A stretch of DNA of 64,000 nucleotides from Taeniopygia guttata (Eukaryota; Chordata; Aves; Passeriformes; Estrildidae). Made by a program: the position numbers and the translations under genes. Every line of letters begins with the position of its first letter. The first letter of the stretch is position 1. The notes below the pieces were generated by a model. The model had not been told where the DNA came from, did no database searches, and worked only from the letters and a program-made list of their open reading frames with translations. This document shows, piece by piece, positions 11,061 to 19,950 of the stretch. The stretch is taken from assembly GCF_048771995.1 (NCBI RefSeq), contig NC_133026.1, positions 57,289,001 to 57,353,000 on the forward strand, in the 5' to 3' direction.

Positions 11061-13501
11061 TGGAATTTGTTTTCAAAGATGAGACCAGGATACTTTATGG
11101 GAAATAAAAATGTGATTAGGACAGTTTTTATTAAGTATGAAGTCAGGAGAGACTAGCTTCACCTCTACAAGAGATCACAAGATATTTCTAAGTAGTATTT
11201 CCCAATCTAATTGTTTAATTATGTTTTTCTTTCTCACAAAAAAAGTAAAAATTTTCAAGTAGGAAACCATATAATTTCCAGTTAAGTATTTCAAAGGTAG
11301 CTTTAGCCTACTCAGGGTTTTTGAAGCTTCATAGTTTCAACAATGTAGTGCCTTGTCCCGGTTTAGGGCAAATTTTGGCAAGAAACTGCTGAAGTGGTCT
11401 TTTCTAGAAAGCAAATTCAAGACATCTCTCCCCCAACCTGTTTGGGAGGTAAACCTCCTTTGAGAAAAGTGGAAAAACTGTTTATTTAGTAAGAAAAGTA
11501 TGGAAAAAATAATAATATTAAACAATAAAACCTCTTGGTGTTCTGAAGAGATGACAAATTCAGAAAGATAGCAAATTCATTTTTGTAGGGTGTAGCTCAG
11601 CTCATTCAGTCTCTTATCAGTCCCTTCTGCACTGGAAATATTGCATCCCAGGCCCCAATTTTTAGTCCAGAGCAGGACTAATCAGTTCCTCAGGACACAC
11701 CTGAACAGTTTCCATGGTTTCTTAATTTTTCTGCATTAATTGCGATGAAAAATGATGATAGTCACAAACACTTCACTCTTACAGGTTTTTTCTCTAAGCT
11801 TGAAGTATTTTTGACGATTTGACCCAAAATTATTCCTTCAGTATAAGGACTACTATATATATATACATATATATATTTTTTTTAAGAGAGAATTCTACAC
11901 TGAAAGAATGCCACAGGAATAAAACTTAAAATCTCATCAATAGTGATCCAATATAAGAGCAAAAGATAAACAGAAATTTGTTACTTTGAAAACAATCAAT
12001 GAATGAAAACACAAACATAAATTAAGAAAAAAAAAACAACAACATATGCAATCATAAATCAATATCTAGGAGGTCTCTATTCCAGGAAGTAAAGAGATTC
12101 TTTAATCCAAAAAAAAAATATCAACCCATGGTCCCAATCTCATTAACATACATCCATAAGAAAAAGAATGAAACCAAATTTGGAATAAAAAGAAAGGTCA
12201 GAAGCAGGCAAAAGATTTTAGATATTATTAACATTGACTTAGAACAGAGGATTTTTAAAAAATTTGTCAAATCAAAATAGATCTTCATTGTTTGGGATAA
12301 CTGATACAGTGCTTTTTATTTTCTCTCTTATTTTTAGTAGTAATAATTTTAAGTTAATTAAGTTTATTTCTCATTGGTCTGTAATTGATTTCTAATTTTT
12401 TTAAATTATCTGTATTGATCTGTTTATAGTCTTTAAGAAAGAAATCTGACACTGAAACTGAAGTGGTGGAATTAAAAATATGAGAGACATACGTGAGTAA
12501 AGAAAAAATAAATAACCTCTTACTCCACAATTTTGTCTGTTATTTATATAAGTGAAATTAAAGGATCAAATTAGTAACTAGATCAATCTAGGTCTTTGAG
12601 TGTATGTTCATTTATCTGAGAAAAACTTAGTACCCACTCAATAAAACTAAAAAATAGTGCATGAAAATTTCACAGAGAAATGTGAATGGACACCTAAGTT
12701 TAATAATCTAAAAATAATAGAATAAACTTGTACTTCATCTTGGATGTCTGTCTACAACTCTTAAAACATACGTCTTGAGTGATTCAGCATAAACATTTAT
12801 TAATTAAATTGAGCTGGAAGTTTTCCTTTTACTACTCTAATTTTTCTTGATGTTCAGTCTTCCAGTCTCTACTGACCTTTATTATGTTTTTGTTTGTTTG
12901 GGTTGCTTTTTATTTTTGGGGGTTTGGTTTTATTTCTGGTTTTGAGATTTATTTAATTAGGTTGGTTGGGTTGAGGGTTTTTGTATATAGAAGTTTTAAA
13001 GTTTTCTCACCTTGTGGTAATTGATAAAATCATATTTATATGTCAATGATTACTATGTGTAAAAACTTAAGAATTGGGAAGCCTCAGTAATTTTTCTCTT
13101 TGTACTTTGCATCAATAAAAGAAGTACTTTAATGTTGGCAGGGATCCCAGGGATTATGTTTTCTCTGGTATAAATTACATAAACATTCCTGAATTTTGCA
13201 CTCTTCTATAGACCATTTAGGTTTTTTCCTATCTTTTTTTTCCTCCACTCAAGTTTGTCATCTATACTGCACTTCAATATTACCTTTAAGTCCATTTAGA
13301 ATTCTTAATAGCACATCAATTATTAGAGTAGCAAATAAAGTGAGGCTGTCATCTCTTGAAATCTTTTAAGGTTTGAAACATTTTCAACACCAGTTTTTCA
13401 TAAAAAGGCAATCTCAATTCAAAATCAAAATTAGAGATACTTTGATTTTCTCTGAGATATTGCCAGAGCTTCTGATAAAATTTGGTGTTATTACAGCAGC
13501 A
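11061..13501. other. AT-rich intergenic DNA left of the provirus
   Basis: Strongly AT-rich. It contains a TA-rich microsatellite-like stretch at about 11853-11880 and several A runs. No gene or recognisable mobile element was seen. It ends in the left copy of the proviral target-site duplication. Confidence 0.55.
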
Positions 13502-13506
13502 CTAAT
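13502..13506. repeat. Target-site duplication CTAAT, left copy
   Basis: CTAAT lies immediately left of the LTR terminus (TGTTGCC on the plus strand). The same five bases follow the other LTR at 17255-17259. A 5-bp duplication is compatible with class I or class III ERV integration. The match extends to ACTAAT only if the terminal A of the LTR is counted twice. Confidence 0.85.
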
Positions 13507-13862
13507 TGTTGCCTTTATGAAAGACAACCAGGAGCCTGGTTCAGATGGCAGCACGGCGGCCTGGTCTCGTCCAAGCCACTCGGGCTAATCAACACACGCA
13601 GATACCAATATGGCAGACGGTTGAAAAGCGTTTATTATCCTATTTCGTGGGTTTATATAGGTTTAGGAGTCTTTGCTACGTCAGAGGGGGGTTTGGGGTC
13701 TCGGAGGATAGTGGGTAGTGGAATTTTACCAGGACAGGTGTGGCTACATTCTTTTCTGACTCCTGGGGTTAGCAGATAAGCAGGGGAGAGAGAGGGGGGG
13801 AAGGGGTCTATCTTTCCGTGACATTCCGTGATCTTCCGCTCCGCCTGTCCCTATCTACCACA
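13507..13862 (-). repeat. Proviral 3' LTR (356 bp)
   Basis: In the proviral direction it begins TGTGGTAGATAGGG and ends AAAGGCAACA, so it has TG...CA termini. It contains TATATAAA (13659 down to 13652) and AATAAA (13636 down to 13631), only about 23 bases apart start to start. That spacing puts the polyadenylation signal at or just before the expected start of transcription, that is, at the U3/R edge. A TGACGTAG CRE-like site lies upstream of the TATA box. The last bases form a near-perfect stem (GTTGTCTTT pairing with AAAGGCAAC). Confidence 0.93.
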
Positions 13863-13876
13863 CCTCCCCCCTCCTT
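13863..13876 (-). promoter_or_regulatory. Polypurine tract
   Basis: On the minus strand AAGGAGGGGGGAGG abuts the TG that starts the 3' LTR. A purine run in this position primes plus-strand DNA synthesis in retroviruses, and it fixes the provirus orientation as minus. Confidence 0.85.
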
Positions 13877-14031
13877 ATCATATACAAAATGAGGTAGTTG
13901 TAGATAGAGGCATTGGAGTGAGGTACAGACTTGTAACTTGTTAAGGAAAGGGTGGTTTAGTAGATCAGGGTAGATTTTTTAAGGCAGGTGCTGAAGGCTT
14001 TAGCTACTGACTGTGTTTGCAGTTTTTTGGT

Positions 14032-14478
14032 TTATAGCATTTGTTGGTGGCCTACGAACAAAATGTTTGCCCTTTCCAGACGGGCTTGAACAAACGAGAC
14101 TAGTTTGTTCAGCAGGCATGGTCCTATGGTAATAGCCAAAAGCAGTATTGCCAGTGGACCTACCAGGGCGGAAATTAAAGTGGTGAGCCAAGGTGATTGA
14201 TTGAACCAGGATTCAAACCAGCTCTGCTGGGTCTCCCTGTCTCTCTTTCTCTGAGCCAGTCTGTCTCGGAGTTCTGCCATGGAGTCTTTAACGACTCCTG
14301 TATGATCTGCATAAAAGCAGCATTCCTCCTTCAAAGCTGCACACAATCCCCCCTGCTGCATAAACAAAAGGTCCAGTCTTCGCTTATTTTGTAAAACTAC
14401 TTCTGAAAGCGAAGAGACTGACTTCTCTAGATAGGAGATGGATTTCTCGATCCTCTGCAGGTCCTCATCGATGGTCAT
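14032..14478 (-). pseudogene. env: Retroviral Env transmembrane-subunit remnant
   Basis: A 148-codon frame encodes the C-terminal part of a gammaretrovirus-type Env TM subunit. Visible features are an N-terminal heptad-repeat region (about residues 7-28), an immunosuppressive-domain-like segment (about 29-45), the CX6CC motif (C46, C53, C54) that in this family bonds TM to the surface subunit, a membrane-spanning helix (about 98-123) and a short cytoplasmic tail of about 25 residues. The open frame continues roughly 25 codons upstream of the ATG into fusion-peptide-proximal sequence before an in-frame stop. The surface subunit, the furin site and most of the fusion peptide are absent. It lies just upstream of the PPT, the normal env position. 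It is a truncated gene and no function can be assumed, although the frame that remains is intact. Confidence 0.85.
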
Positions 14479-15248
14479 TTGCAGCTGAGAGAGTCCGTGT
14501 TGTTGGGTTGCGATGGCTGAGACGCCTGTGGCTGTCTCTGCTGCTGTGCTGCTTTTAGGCTAAGCAGCATTGCGATGGTTAATTTCTTTTTGTGGGGTCT
14601 GTTAGGTTCTTCGAGAAGGTGGTATATCTTTTCGTCTGAGTGATGCAGGACCTTAGAAACAATCAGAACTTGAACACAGAAGTTGATAGAGTTATTAAAC
14701 TTGGTAAGGAATATATAAGGATTTAGTCTGGGTTTTTGGCAAACTTACATTTTAAATGTGGATGGGACTATTTACTTATTGGTCTTTTGTGGGGAGTGTT
14801 TCACTTGCACTGGTGGGGGATATCGGCTGTGGAGTAATTGAAGGGGGTATTTAAAGCAATGATTTTGTAGAAAAAGGGGGTTTAATATTATAGCAAAATT
14901 AATATGGGTTAGTCAGGTTTGATTTGGTTTCATTTAGGGTTAGTAAAATAGCTTCTAAACAGGCTGGCTATATGGAATACGAAGGATGGGGTATTTATTA
15001 TGGTGACTTTTTTGAGCACTTTGTTACTTGTTGCACGACTCACTTAAATAGCTGATGAGGGTAGTGGCCTGGGCTAGCTTGTTTCTTTGGCTACAAGCTT
15101 GTAACAGTAAAATTGCATGAAGAAAGACACTGTGCATGTTTGGATCTTACCACCGTGGGATTTTCAGGTGTTGTCTGGCAGTTTGGTGGTCTGTTATCTC
15201 TTTCTGGAGCAGGGGTGTGTGTGTCACTGGGATGGTTCACAAGCGTGC
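14479..15248 (-). other. Proviral interior, unassigned sequence between acceptor-like site and env remnant
   Basis: This part is AT-richer than the block before it and holds only short frames, for example 15091-15297 minus (68 codons), with no retroviral motif. It may be degraded env-leader or surface-subunit sequence, or non-retroviral DNA. I cannot assign it. Confidence 0.4.
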
Positions 15249-15264
15249 CCTGCAAACAGAACTT
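15249..15264 (-). promoter_or_regulatory. Candidate splice acceptor in the provirus
   Basis: The minus strand reads TTCTGTTTGCAG|GG, a short pyrimidine-rich tract ending in CAG; the AG is at 15251-15250. It lies upstream of the env remnant. Together with the donor motif at 16743 it would give a spliced env-type transcript that removes the GC-rich block. This is motif evidence only. Confidence 0.4.
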
Positions 15265-15306
15265 ATAGCTTCTCATTAGTTTTGTTTTGAGGGTCAAGTT
15301 CGGTTG

Positions 15307-16737
15307 TTAGCAGTGGTGTGCAGCAGTGGCTCTCATGGTCTCACTACATGGGGGTTCTGATTGCCACAGAGGCAGCATGTCTCCTACATCCCCGGGGGCT
15401 TTCTCCCCACTTTCATAGCCAGGGCTACCCTGGGGTCCCGTATTGGGGGCGTCTCTTGCTGACCCTGCGGCGCGCGCGCCGTTATTTGCGGTGGGAGGGG
15501 GCTGGGTTCGCCCGCGCGCCCCCCCCCGCCCGCGCGCTCCCCCCCCGCCCGCGCGCTCCCGCCGGCTCGGAGGGGTCGGTAGAGCTGTTGCCAGGCTCCG
15601 CGCCGGAAATGAAATGCCAGCGTACTTCCGGGGCCCCGCGCCGTTTTGTTCGGCCCCGGGCTTGCTCCTCCCCGCGGGGGTGGCGCCGTTCCCGCCCCCC
15701 CGACTCGCCGCGCCCCCCGCGGGGGGTGGTTTTTCCCTTATATGGTGGCGGCGCCTGGCGCGGCCGCTGATTGGCTCTGTGTCCCGAGCCGCCCTCCGCC
15801 CCTTTCTCCCGCGCGCGCGCGCCCTTGAAGTCGCGCGGTGTCCGGGTTTTCGCGCCGGGACCGCCCGGGCTCCGCCCCCCTCCGCGGCATTCGGCGCCAT
15901 TTTCAAAACGACCGCATGGCCGCGCGGCCGGGGATTCTCCCCGAGCCGCGGCCCCTGCGACTCCGGTCTCTCCCGCCGGCTCTCGCCAAGGGCGCCCCGC
16001 GCGCGGCTGCGCCTTTGACCGCGGATCTCTGACCGGCGGCGGGACGGATTGGGAAGCGGCGGCTTCTCGGGGTTTTTCTGCGGCGGGGTTTTCGCGGGGG
16101 TTTTTCGCGGTGGGGGTGTCCCGGGGGTTTTCTGCGGCGGGGGCGTCCCGGGGGGCTTGTGCGGCGGGGTTCGGCGCTGCTCCGCTCGGCGCGCCGGCGG
16201 GGAAGCGGCGCGGAGCCGCGGGCGGGCTTGGGTTCCGGCGGGAGCGGAGTCGCGCTGCTCGGAGCGCGCTCCGGCGGGGTCGGGGCCGCGCCGCTTGAAA
16301 CGCGCCGCTCCGGCGGCAGCGCTGCTTCTGCCGGGCTGGGCTGGGCTCAGCTCCGCGGCGGGGCCGGGCTGCGCTCTGATCCGGGGAAGGGGTTGTCGCG
16401 CTGAGCCCTCTCGGGTCTCCGGTCCCGGGTGGACCCTCCTCAGGGACGGTCTGCGCTTTCGCCCCCCCCCGAGCTCGGGTTTGACTAATAAACACGTGCG
16501 CGCTGCATTCTGCGTCTTTTGTTTTTCTATTGCTTTGCGCGGGGTTTCTTTTACCTTGCCCCGTGCCGTAACGCTTTCGCCTGAGGATTTTGCCTCTCCG
16601 GCTAGCGTGGCTGTATACTGTTCCCATATCCCCGGATGCATGGCATCCACTGAGCATTCGGCTGCTCCAAGCTCAGGCAGCCTTGCTATAGCAAGATAAA
16701 AGTTCCTGAGCTTAAACGCGATATTCCATTGCCTCAT
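15307..16737 (-). CDS. Long uninterrupted frame through the proviral GC-rich block
   Basis: From the ATG at 16737 this frame runs 476 codons; the open stretch itself starts further upstream, inside the PBS. The ATG follows a GTAAGT donor motif, the usual place for gag initiation. The first 90 or so codons have ordinary composition, and a PG-x-W-type patch weakly recalls retroviral matrix proteins. The remainder is Arg/Pro/Ala/Gly-rich because the DNA is extremely GC-rich, and it includes proline-rich repeats of about nine residues (TPPPQKTPG-like). Stop codons are rare by chance in such DNA and competing frames of 391, 216 and 191 codons overlap it, so length alone is weak evidence. There are no capsid, zinc-knuckle, protease or polymerase motifs. 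It is either a chance frame behind a gag start or a fusion of a gag stub with captured sequence. Confidence 0.3.
   Translation of the reverse strand: MRQWNIAFKLRNFYLAIARLPELGAAECSVDAMHPGIWEQYTATLAGEAKSSGESVTARGKVKETPRKAIEKQKTQNAARTCLLVKPELGGGRKRRPSLRRVHPGPETREGSARQPLPRIRAQPGPAAELSPAQPGRSSAAAGAARFKRRGPDPAGARSEQRDSAPAGTQARPRLRAASPPARRAEQRRTPPHKPPGTPPPQKTPGTPPPRKTPAKTPPQKNPEKPPLPNPSRRRSEIRGQRRSRARGALGESRRERPESQGPRLGENPRPRGHAVVLKMAPNAAEGGGARAVPARKPGHRATSRARARGRKGRRAARDTEPISGRARRRHHIREKPPPAGGAASRGGGNGATPAGRSKPGAEQNGAGPRKYAGISFPARSLATALPTPPSRRERAGGGGARGRGGARGRTQPPPTANNGARAAGSARDAPNTGPQGSPGYESGEKAPGDVGDMLPLWQSEPPCSETMRATAAHHC
15460..16480 (-). promoter_or_regulatory. CpG-island-like block with promoter-like motifs inside the provirus
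   Basis: About 1 kb of very GC-rich, CpG-dense DNA in an otherwise AT-rich window. Read in the proviral (minus) direction it presents a YY1-like AAAATGGCGCC (15904-15894), GC boxes around 15880, an E2F-type GGCGCGAAAA (15856-15847), CCAAT (15774-15770) and CCATATAAGG (15745-15736). The last is both a TATAA-like element and a perfect CArG/SRF consensus, about 30 bp after CCAAT. An ETS-type CCGGAAGT lies downstream (15631-15624). This order resembles a host promoter. It also contains tandem GC-rich units (about 19 bp, three copies, 15510-15562) and the proline-codon repeats at 16070-16165. Capture of a host CpG island by the retrovirus is an inference; GC-rich viral leader sequence is the alternative. 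Confidence 0.5.
16070..16165 (-). repeat. GC-rich tandem repeat, about 27 bp period
   Basis: On the plus strand the motif GGGGTTTTCTGCGGCGGGG recurs four times with variation, interleaved with GTCCCGGGGG. In the minus-strand frame it reads as imperfect TPPPQKTPG-like nonapeptides. This looks like replication-slippage expansion inside the GC-rich block. Confidence 0.6.
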
Positions 16738-16743
16738 ACTTAC
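16738..16743 (-). promoter_or_regulatory. Candidate major splice donor of the provirus
   Basis: The minus strand reads GTCGTAAGTATG, so a strong GTAAGT donor core sits about 130 bases after the PBS and directly before an ATG. Retroviral leaders usually carry their donor between the PBS and the gag start, which fits this position. Confidence 0.5.
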
Positions 16744-16875
16744 GACCCATACGACGCTGCCTATGACGCTCGCGGGTCCGGGGACGTCTCCCCTACGCCT
16801 GGGTACGGTTCCACCGTCCTGGCCGCTGCTTCTGTCCAGGTGAAACCCGTCAGCCGGGCAAATTTTTCTTCTTTT

Positions 16876-16895
16876 GTCCCGGGTTTCCGGCACCA
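16876..16895 (-). promoter_or_regulatory. Primer-binding site, tRNA-Phe-like with one extra base
   Basis: Three bases inside the 5' LTR the minus strand reads TGGTGCCGGAAACCCGGGAC. The complement of the tRNA-Phe 3' end would be TGGTGCCGAAACCCGGGA, so the match is complete apart from one additional G. ERVs primed by tRNA-Phe belong to the class I ERV-F-like group. The extra base could be a bulge tolerated in priming, a mutation, or a mark of a different tRNA. Confidence 0.6.
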
Positions 16896-16898
16896 GTA

Positions 16899-17254
16899 TG
16901 TTGCCTTTATGAAAGACAACCAGGAGCCTGGTTCAGATGGCAGCACGGCGGCCTGGTCTCGTCCAAGCCACTCGGGCTAATCAACACACGCAGATACCAA
17001 TATGGCAGACGGTTGAAAAGCGTTTATTATCCTATTTCGTGGGTTTATATAGGTTTAGGAGTCTTTGCTACGTCAGAGGGGGGTTTGGGGTCTCGGAGGA
17101 TAGTGGGTAGTGGAATTTTACCAGGACAGGTGTGGCTACATTCTTTTCTGACTCCTGGGGTTAGCAGATAAGCAGGGGAGAGAGAGGGGGGGAAGGGGTC
17201 TATCTTTCCGTGACATTCCGTGATCTTCCGCTCCGCCTGTCCCTATCTACCACA
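16899..17254 (-). promoter_or_regulatory. Proviral 5' LTR with promoter (356 bp)
   Basis: It reads identical, base for base, to the 3' LTR. TATATAAA lies at 17051-17044 and AATAAA at 17028-17023, with a TGACGTAG CRE-like site upstream. Transcription would start near 17020 and run leftward. The AATAAA would then sit at or upstream of the start site, so it would be transcribed only from the 3' LTR. Confidence 0.92.
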
Positions 17255-17259
17255 CTAAT
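17255..17259. repeat. Target-site duplication CTAAT, right copy
   Basis: CTAAT follows the CA terminus of the right LTR directly and matches 13502-13506 exactly. This shows a single integration with no later rearrangement of the ends. Confidence 0.85.
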
Positions 17260-19950
17260 GAAAGAGAAGAGCCTAGATTCATGTCTCCTTCAGGTGGGAG
17301 CAAAGCCAGAATTCCTGCTATGTTTAGATTTCTATTTTTTTTAACATGGATTTAATGTTGATGAAAAATTCTTGACTTGAAATTCTAATTAATACCATCC
17401 TCCAATGCAATTATTCTAATAATAGCAGTAATGCCATGAATAGTCTTGTAATCTTTGTTGTGTATCAACCAGTTTATGGCTGTGCTTATAAGAGGTAGAA
17501 GGTCATTCTTCCCACTTGCTGATGAAGAGTTGTTGTACAGACAGAATGAAACTGCTTCCTTGACTTCACAGGAGAAATCTGTAAAAACCCCTGGGATTGA
17601 ACTGGCACTTGGATTTGGAATCCAACTGGGATCCAGATGATGAAATCTTCTGGGTATCCCGAGACTTAATTTAGGCAGCTGAATGCATATTGTTCCTACA
17701 CTAACAGTGCTGGGTTTATTTGTGGAGAGGTAGCTTGCTGCATTGAAACAAAGTACAGTTCTTGCAACCGAAGAGAAGGATTATTATCTTCATAGAATCA
17801 GTCCTAAAAAGGAACCCCAATGGGCGTTGAACAAAGTTCAATAATGATATTGAAACATATATTCACTAATGACAACAAATCCACAAAAATTCAAAGACTG
17901 TGTAATCAGGACTTGATGATCTATGAGAAGACAAATATCAGCTCACTGCTGAGACTCATGACTGGATGCCAGTGAAGCTCTTGATTTTATTTTTGATATA
18001 GGTGGTGTTCTCAAAGAGAAAGTAAAGAAACTAAGCACATATTCCCCTTACTTACCTTTGGAATGGACTAAATCTAGTACATCTTTTGAAAATCTGAGCC
18101 ACTGATTTCTTTTTTCAACATCATCCATTTGAATCTGTCCTTTACAATCTTTTACAAAATACACAAACTTTTATTTCCATTTTGTAATCTTAAACCCAGT
18201 AAATATATCATACAAATATATATCTCACACTGTCATGATTGTCTGTTTTAGCATGCTGAATTGGTTGTCACATTTCAACAAACAGAAAATCCAGCAACCT
18301 TAAACTCATGCAGAAGATTATTACAGCATAATTCATTAAATTGTTTGACAAACATTATCTAGACAGGCATTATGATAAGCAACACTTATTGCTTGAGTTC
18401 TAATTATTTCAAAGGTATAAAAAGCTGAGTTTCCCATAGCAACATGGGAAAAATTACACAGGTGTCATATAATGAAACATCTGTGTTGGAGTTTAGAACT
18501 TTTTTAGATTGAGGAGCAAAGAAGATGCTTCCCAATTATGGGTAAAAGAAGATTCATCTTCCTACTAATTTGGCACAAATTGAAAGGTTAAGCTTTTAAT
18601 TGCTTCAAAGAAGAAATTGGACTAATACAGTAAGAACAAAAGAGCCGAGTGCTGTTGTAAAGAGCAATGCAGTCTCTTATTTTGTATTAAGCAAAAGTAA
18701 TCAAAAGACATTTATACAGAAATAAGCATAGCTGTGAGCAATCTGTTTCCACTCAGTGTGCTTAGACCTTAAACCTCAATCCACTGAAACTGGTTTTATG
18801 TGATAAGTATTTTAGAGCAGAAACACAGCAGGTGCTTGCCATTGAAGTTTGAAGTTGACTTTTAAACTTCCTCCCAAAGGAGCAGCAGATGGTGATTCTT
18901 CACTCTGTAGGTTCTTGGGAGGTAAGAAAGAAAGCAAACACAAGAAATTTGCTTAATATTCAGAAGTCCCGCACAAGGGCTAACATTGCATGTGCTAACC
19001 TTTTCAAGTACTGCTCATACAAGTTCCATTTGAGGTGTTACCAAGGAGGAGGCAGAAGCTGTGGCCTTTTCTGCTTGTGTACAGACCCAGCTGGGTGAGG
19101 GCTCTTCTCAAGGAGCACAGGTGCCAGCATAGCTCCCCACTATATTTTTTTTCTTCAGCTGACTTTCAAATTTTCTTTTTTATCTACTCTGTATCTTAAC
19201 CCTTTCTAAAACAAAGTGCCCCAATATCAGACTGGAGATATCCTTCTATGTCTCATTATGCTGCTTGTTATGTAAAATCAGTAATGCTGCACGGAAAAAT
19301 ATATCAAGTTGTCAGCCATTTTCCAGAGCAGGTAGCACTGATATAATTTTCAAAATCTAGAAGCATTCCTAAACTTTAAGGCTCAGATCTATAACATATT
19401 AAAACATTCATATAAAGTAGCTTGGATAATAACAAAAGTTTCAGTCAAAGTTTTTATTTTCAGAAGAAATTTGGATTTTCTACTGATTTGTTTTTAGTGG
19501 GAAATGTTTCTTTCTTGGAAAGCTCTTGAAGTGTTTGCAAAATAATTTTTTGGGTGAGAAAGAGTTTATTTTTTTTACTCTTCAGACACATTCATTCTGT
19601 CACAGTGACTGACAGAATGGCTAAGCAAAGCAATACCTTTGAGTAGGTGTCTTAACACAAAAGGATTACTTGTGGAATTCTTTTGCAGTTGCAAAGGTGC
19701 AAAGTATGGATATAAGTCTAAACTCTAACTGACATTCAGTGAAAGGACACGTTAAAATTCAGAATGTCATGGTTAGGATACAGAAATCATCCCAGATTAT
19801 ATAGGAAGATAAATGAGGTATTGTGTTGGAACATTTCCGCAAGACAAAACCTCTTTTCCAGGTTTTCCAGTCCTGTTCTTATTCTTGAAAAGTATTACAA
19901 CAACAACATCATGTGTCTTCTGGCCTCATGCAGGTGGAAGATCTATTGCA
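17260..19950. other. Intergenic DNA, nothing recognised
   Basis: AT-rich DNA with scattered frames of about 60-70 codons, for example 17455-17640 and 18889-19098. None has a recognisable product. No clear repeat was identified. Confidence 0.55.

Larger units (their letters stand above)
13507..17254 (-). mobile_element. Young, defective endogenous retrovirus (non-autonomous provirus)
   Basis: Two 356-bp LTRs in direct orientation enclose 3036 bp, flanked by CTAAT. The primer-binding-site-like sequence lies inside the right LTR and the polypurine tract beside the left LTR, so the provirus reads on the minus strand, right to left. In proviral order the interior holds a PBS, a splice-donor motif followed by a long frame, a 1-kb GC-rich block, a splice-acceptor-like site, AT-richer unassigned sequence, an Env transmembrane-subunit remnant and the PPT. 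No reverse transcriptase, integrase, capsid or surface-subunit sequence is recognisable. The LTRs read base for base the same, which implies recent insertion, presumably with proteins supplied in trans by a helper. The gamma-type Env and the PBS suggest a class I (gammaretrovirus-like) origin. The family name is unknown to me. Confidence 0.93.

Noticed and set aside
15318..16699. Plus-strand frames of 150-216 codons and the 391-codon minus frame in the GC-rich block
   Set aside because: GC-rich DNA lacks stop codons by chance. These frames overlap one another, have no domains, and the plus-strand ones run against the proviral direction.
13501..17260. A 6-bp target duplication (ACTAAT), which would suggest an alpha- or betaretrovirus-like element
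   Set aside because: The sixth base is the terminal A of the LTR, present also on the internal side of the left LTR. With TG...CA ends the duplication is 5 bp.
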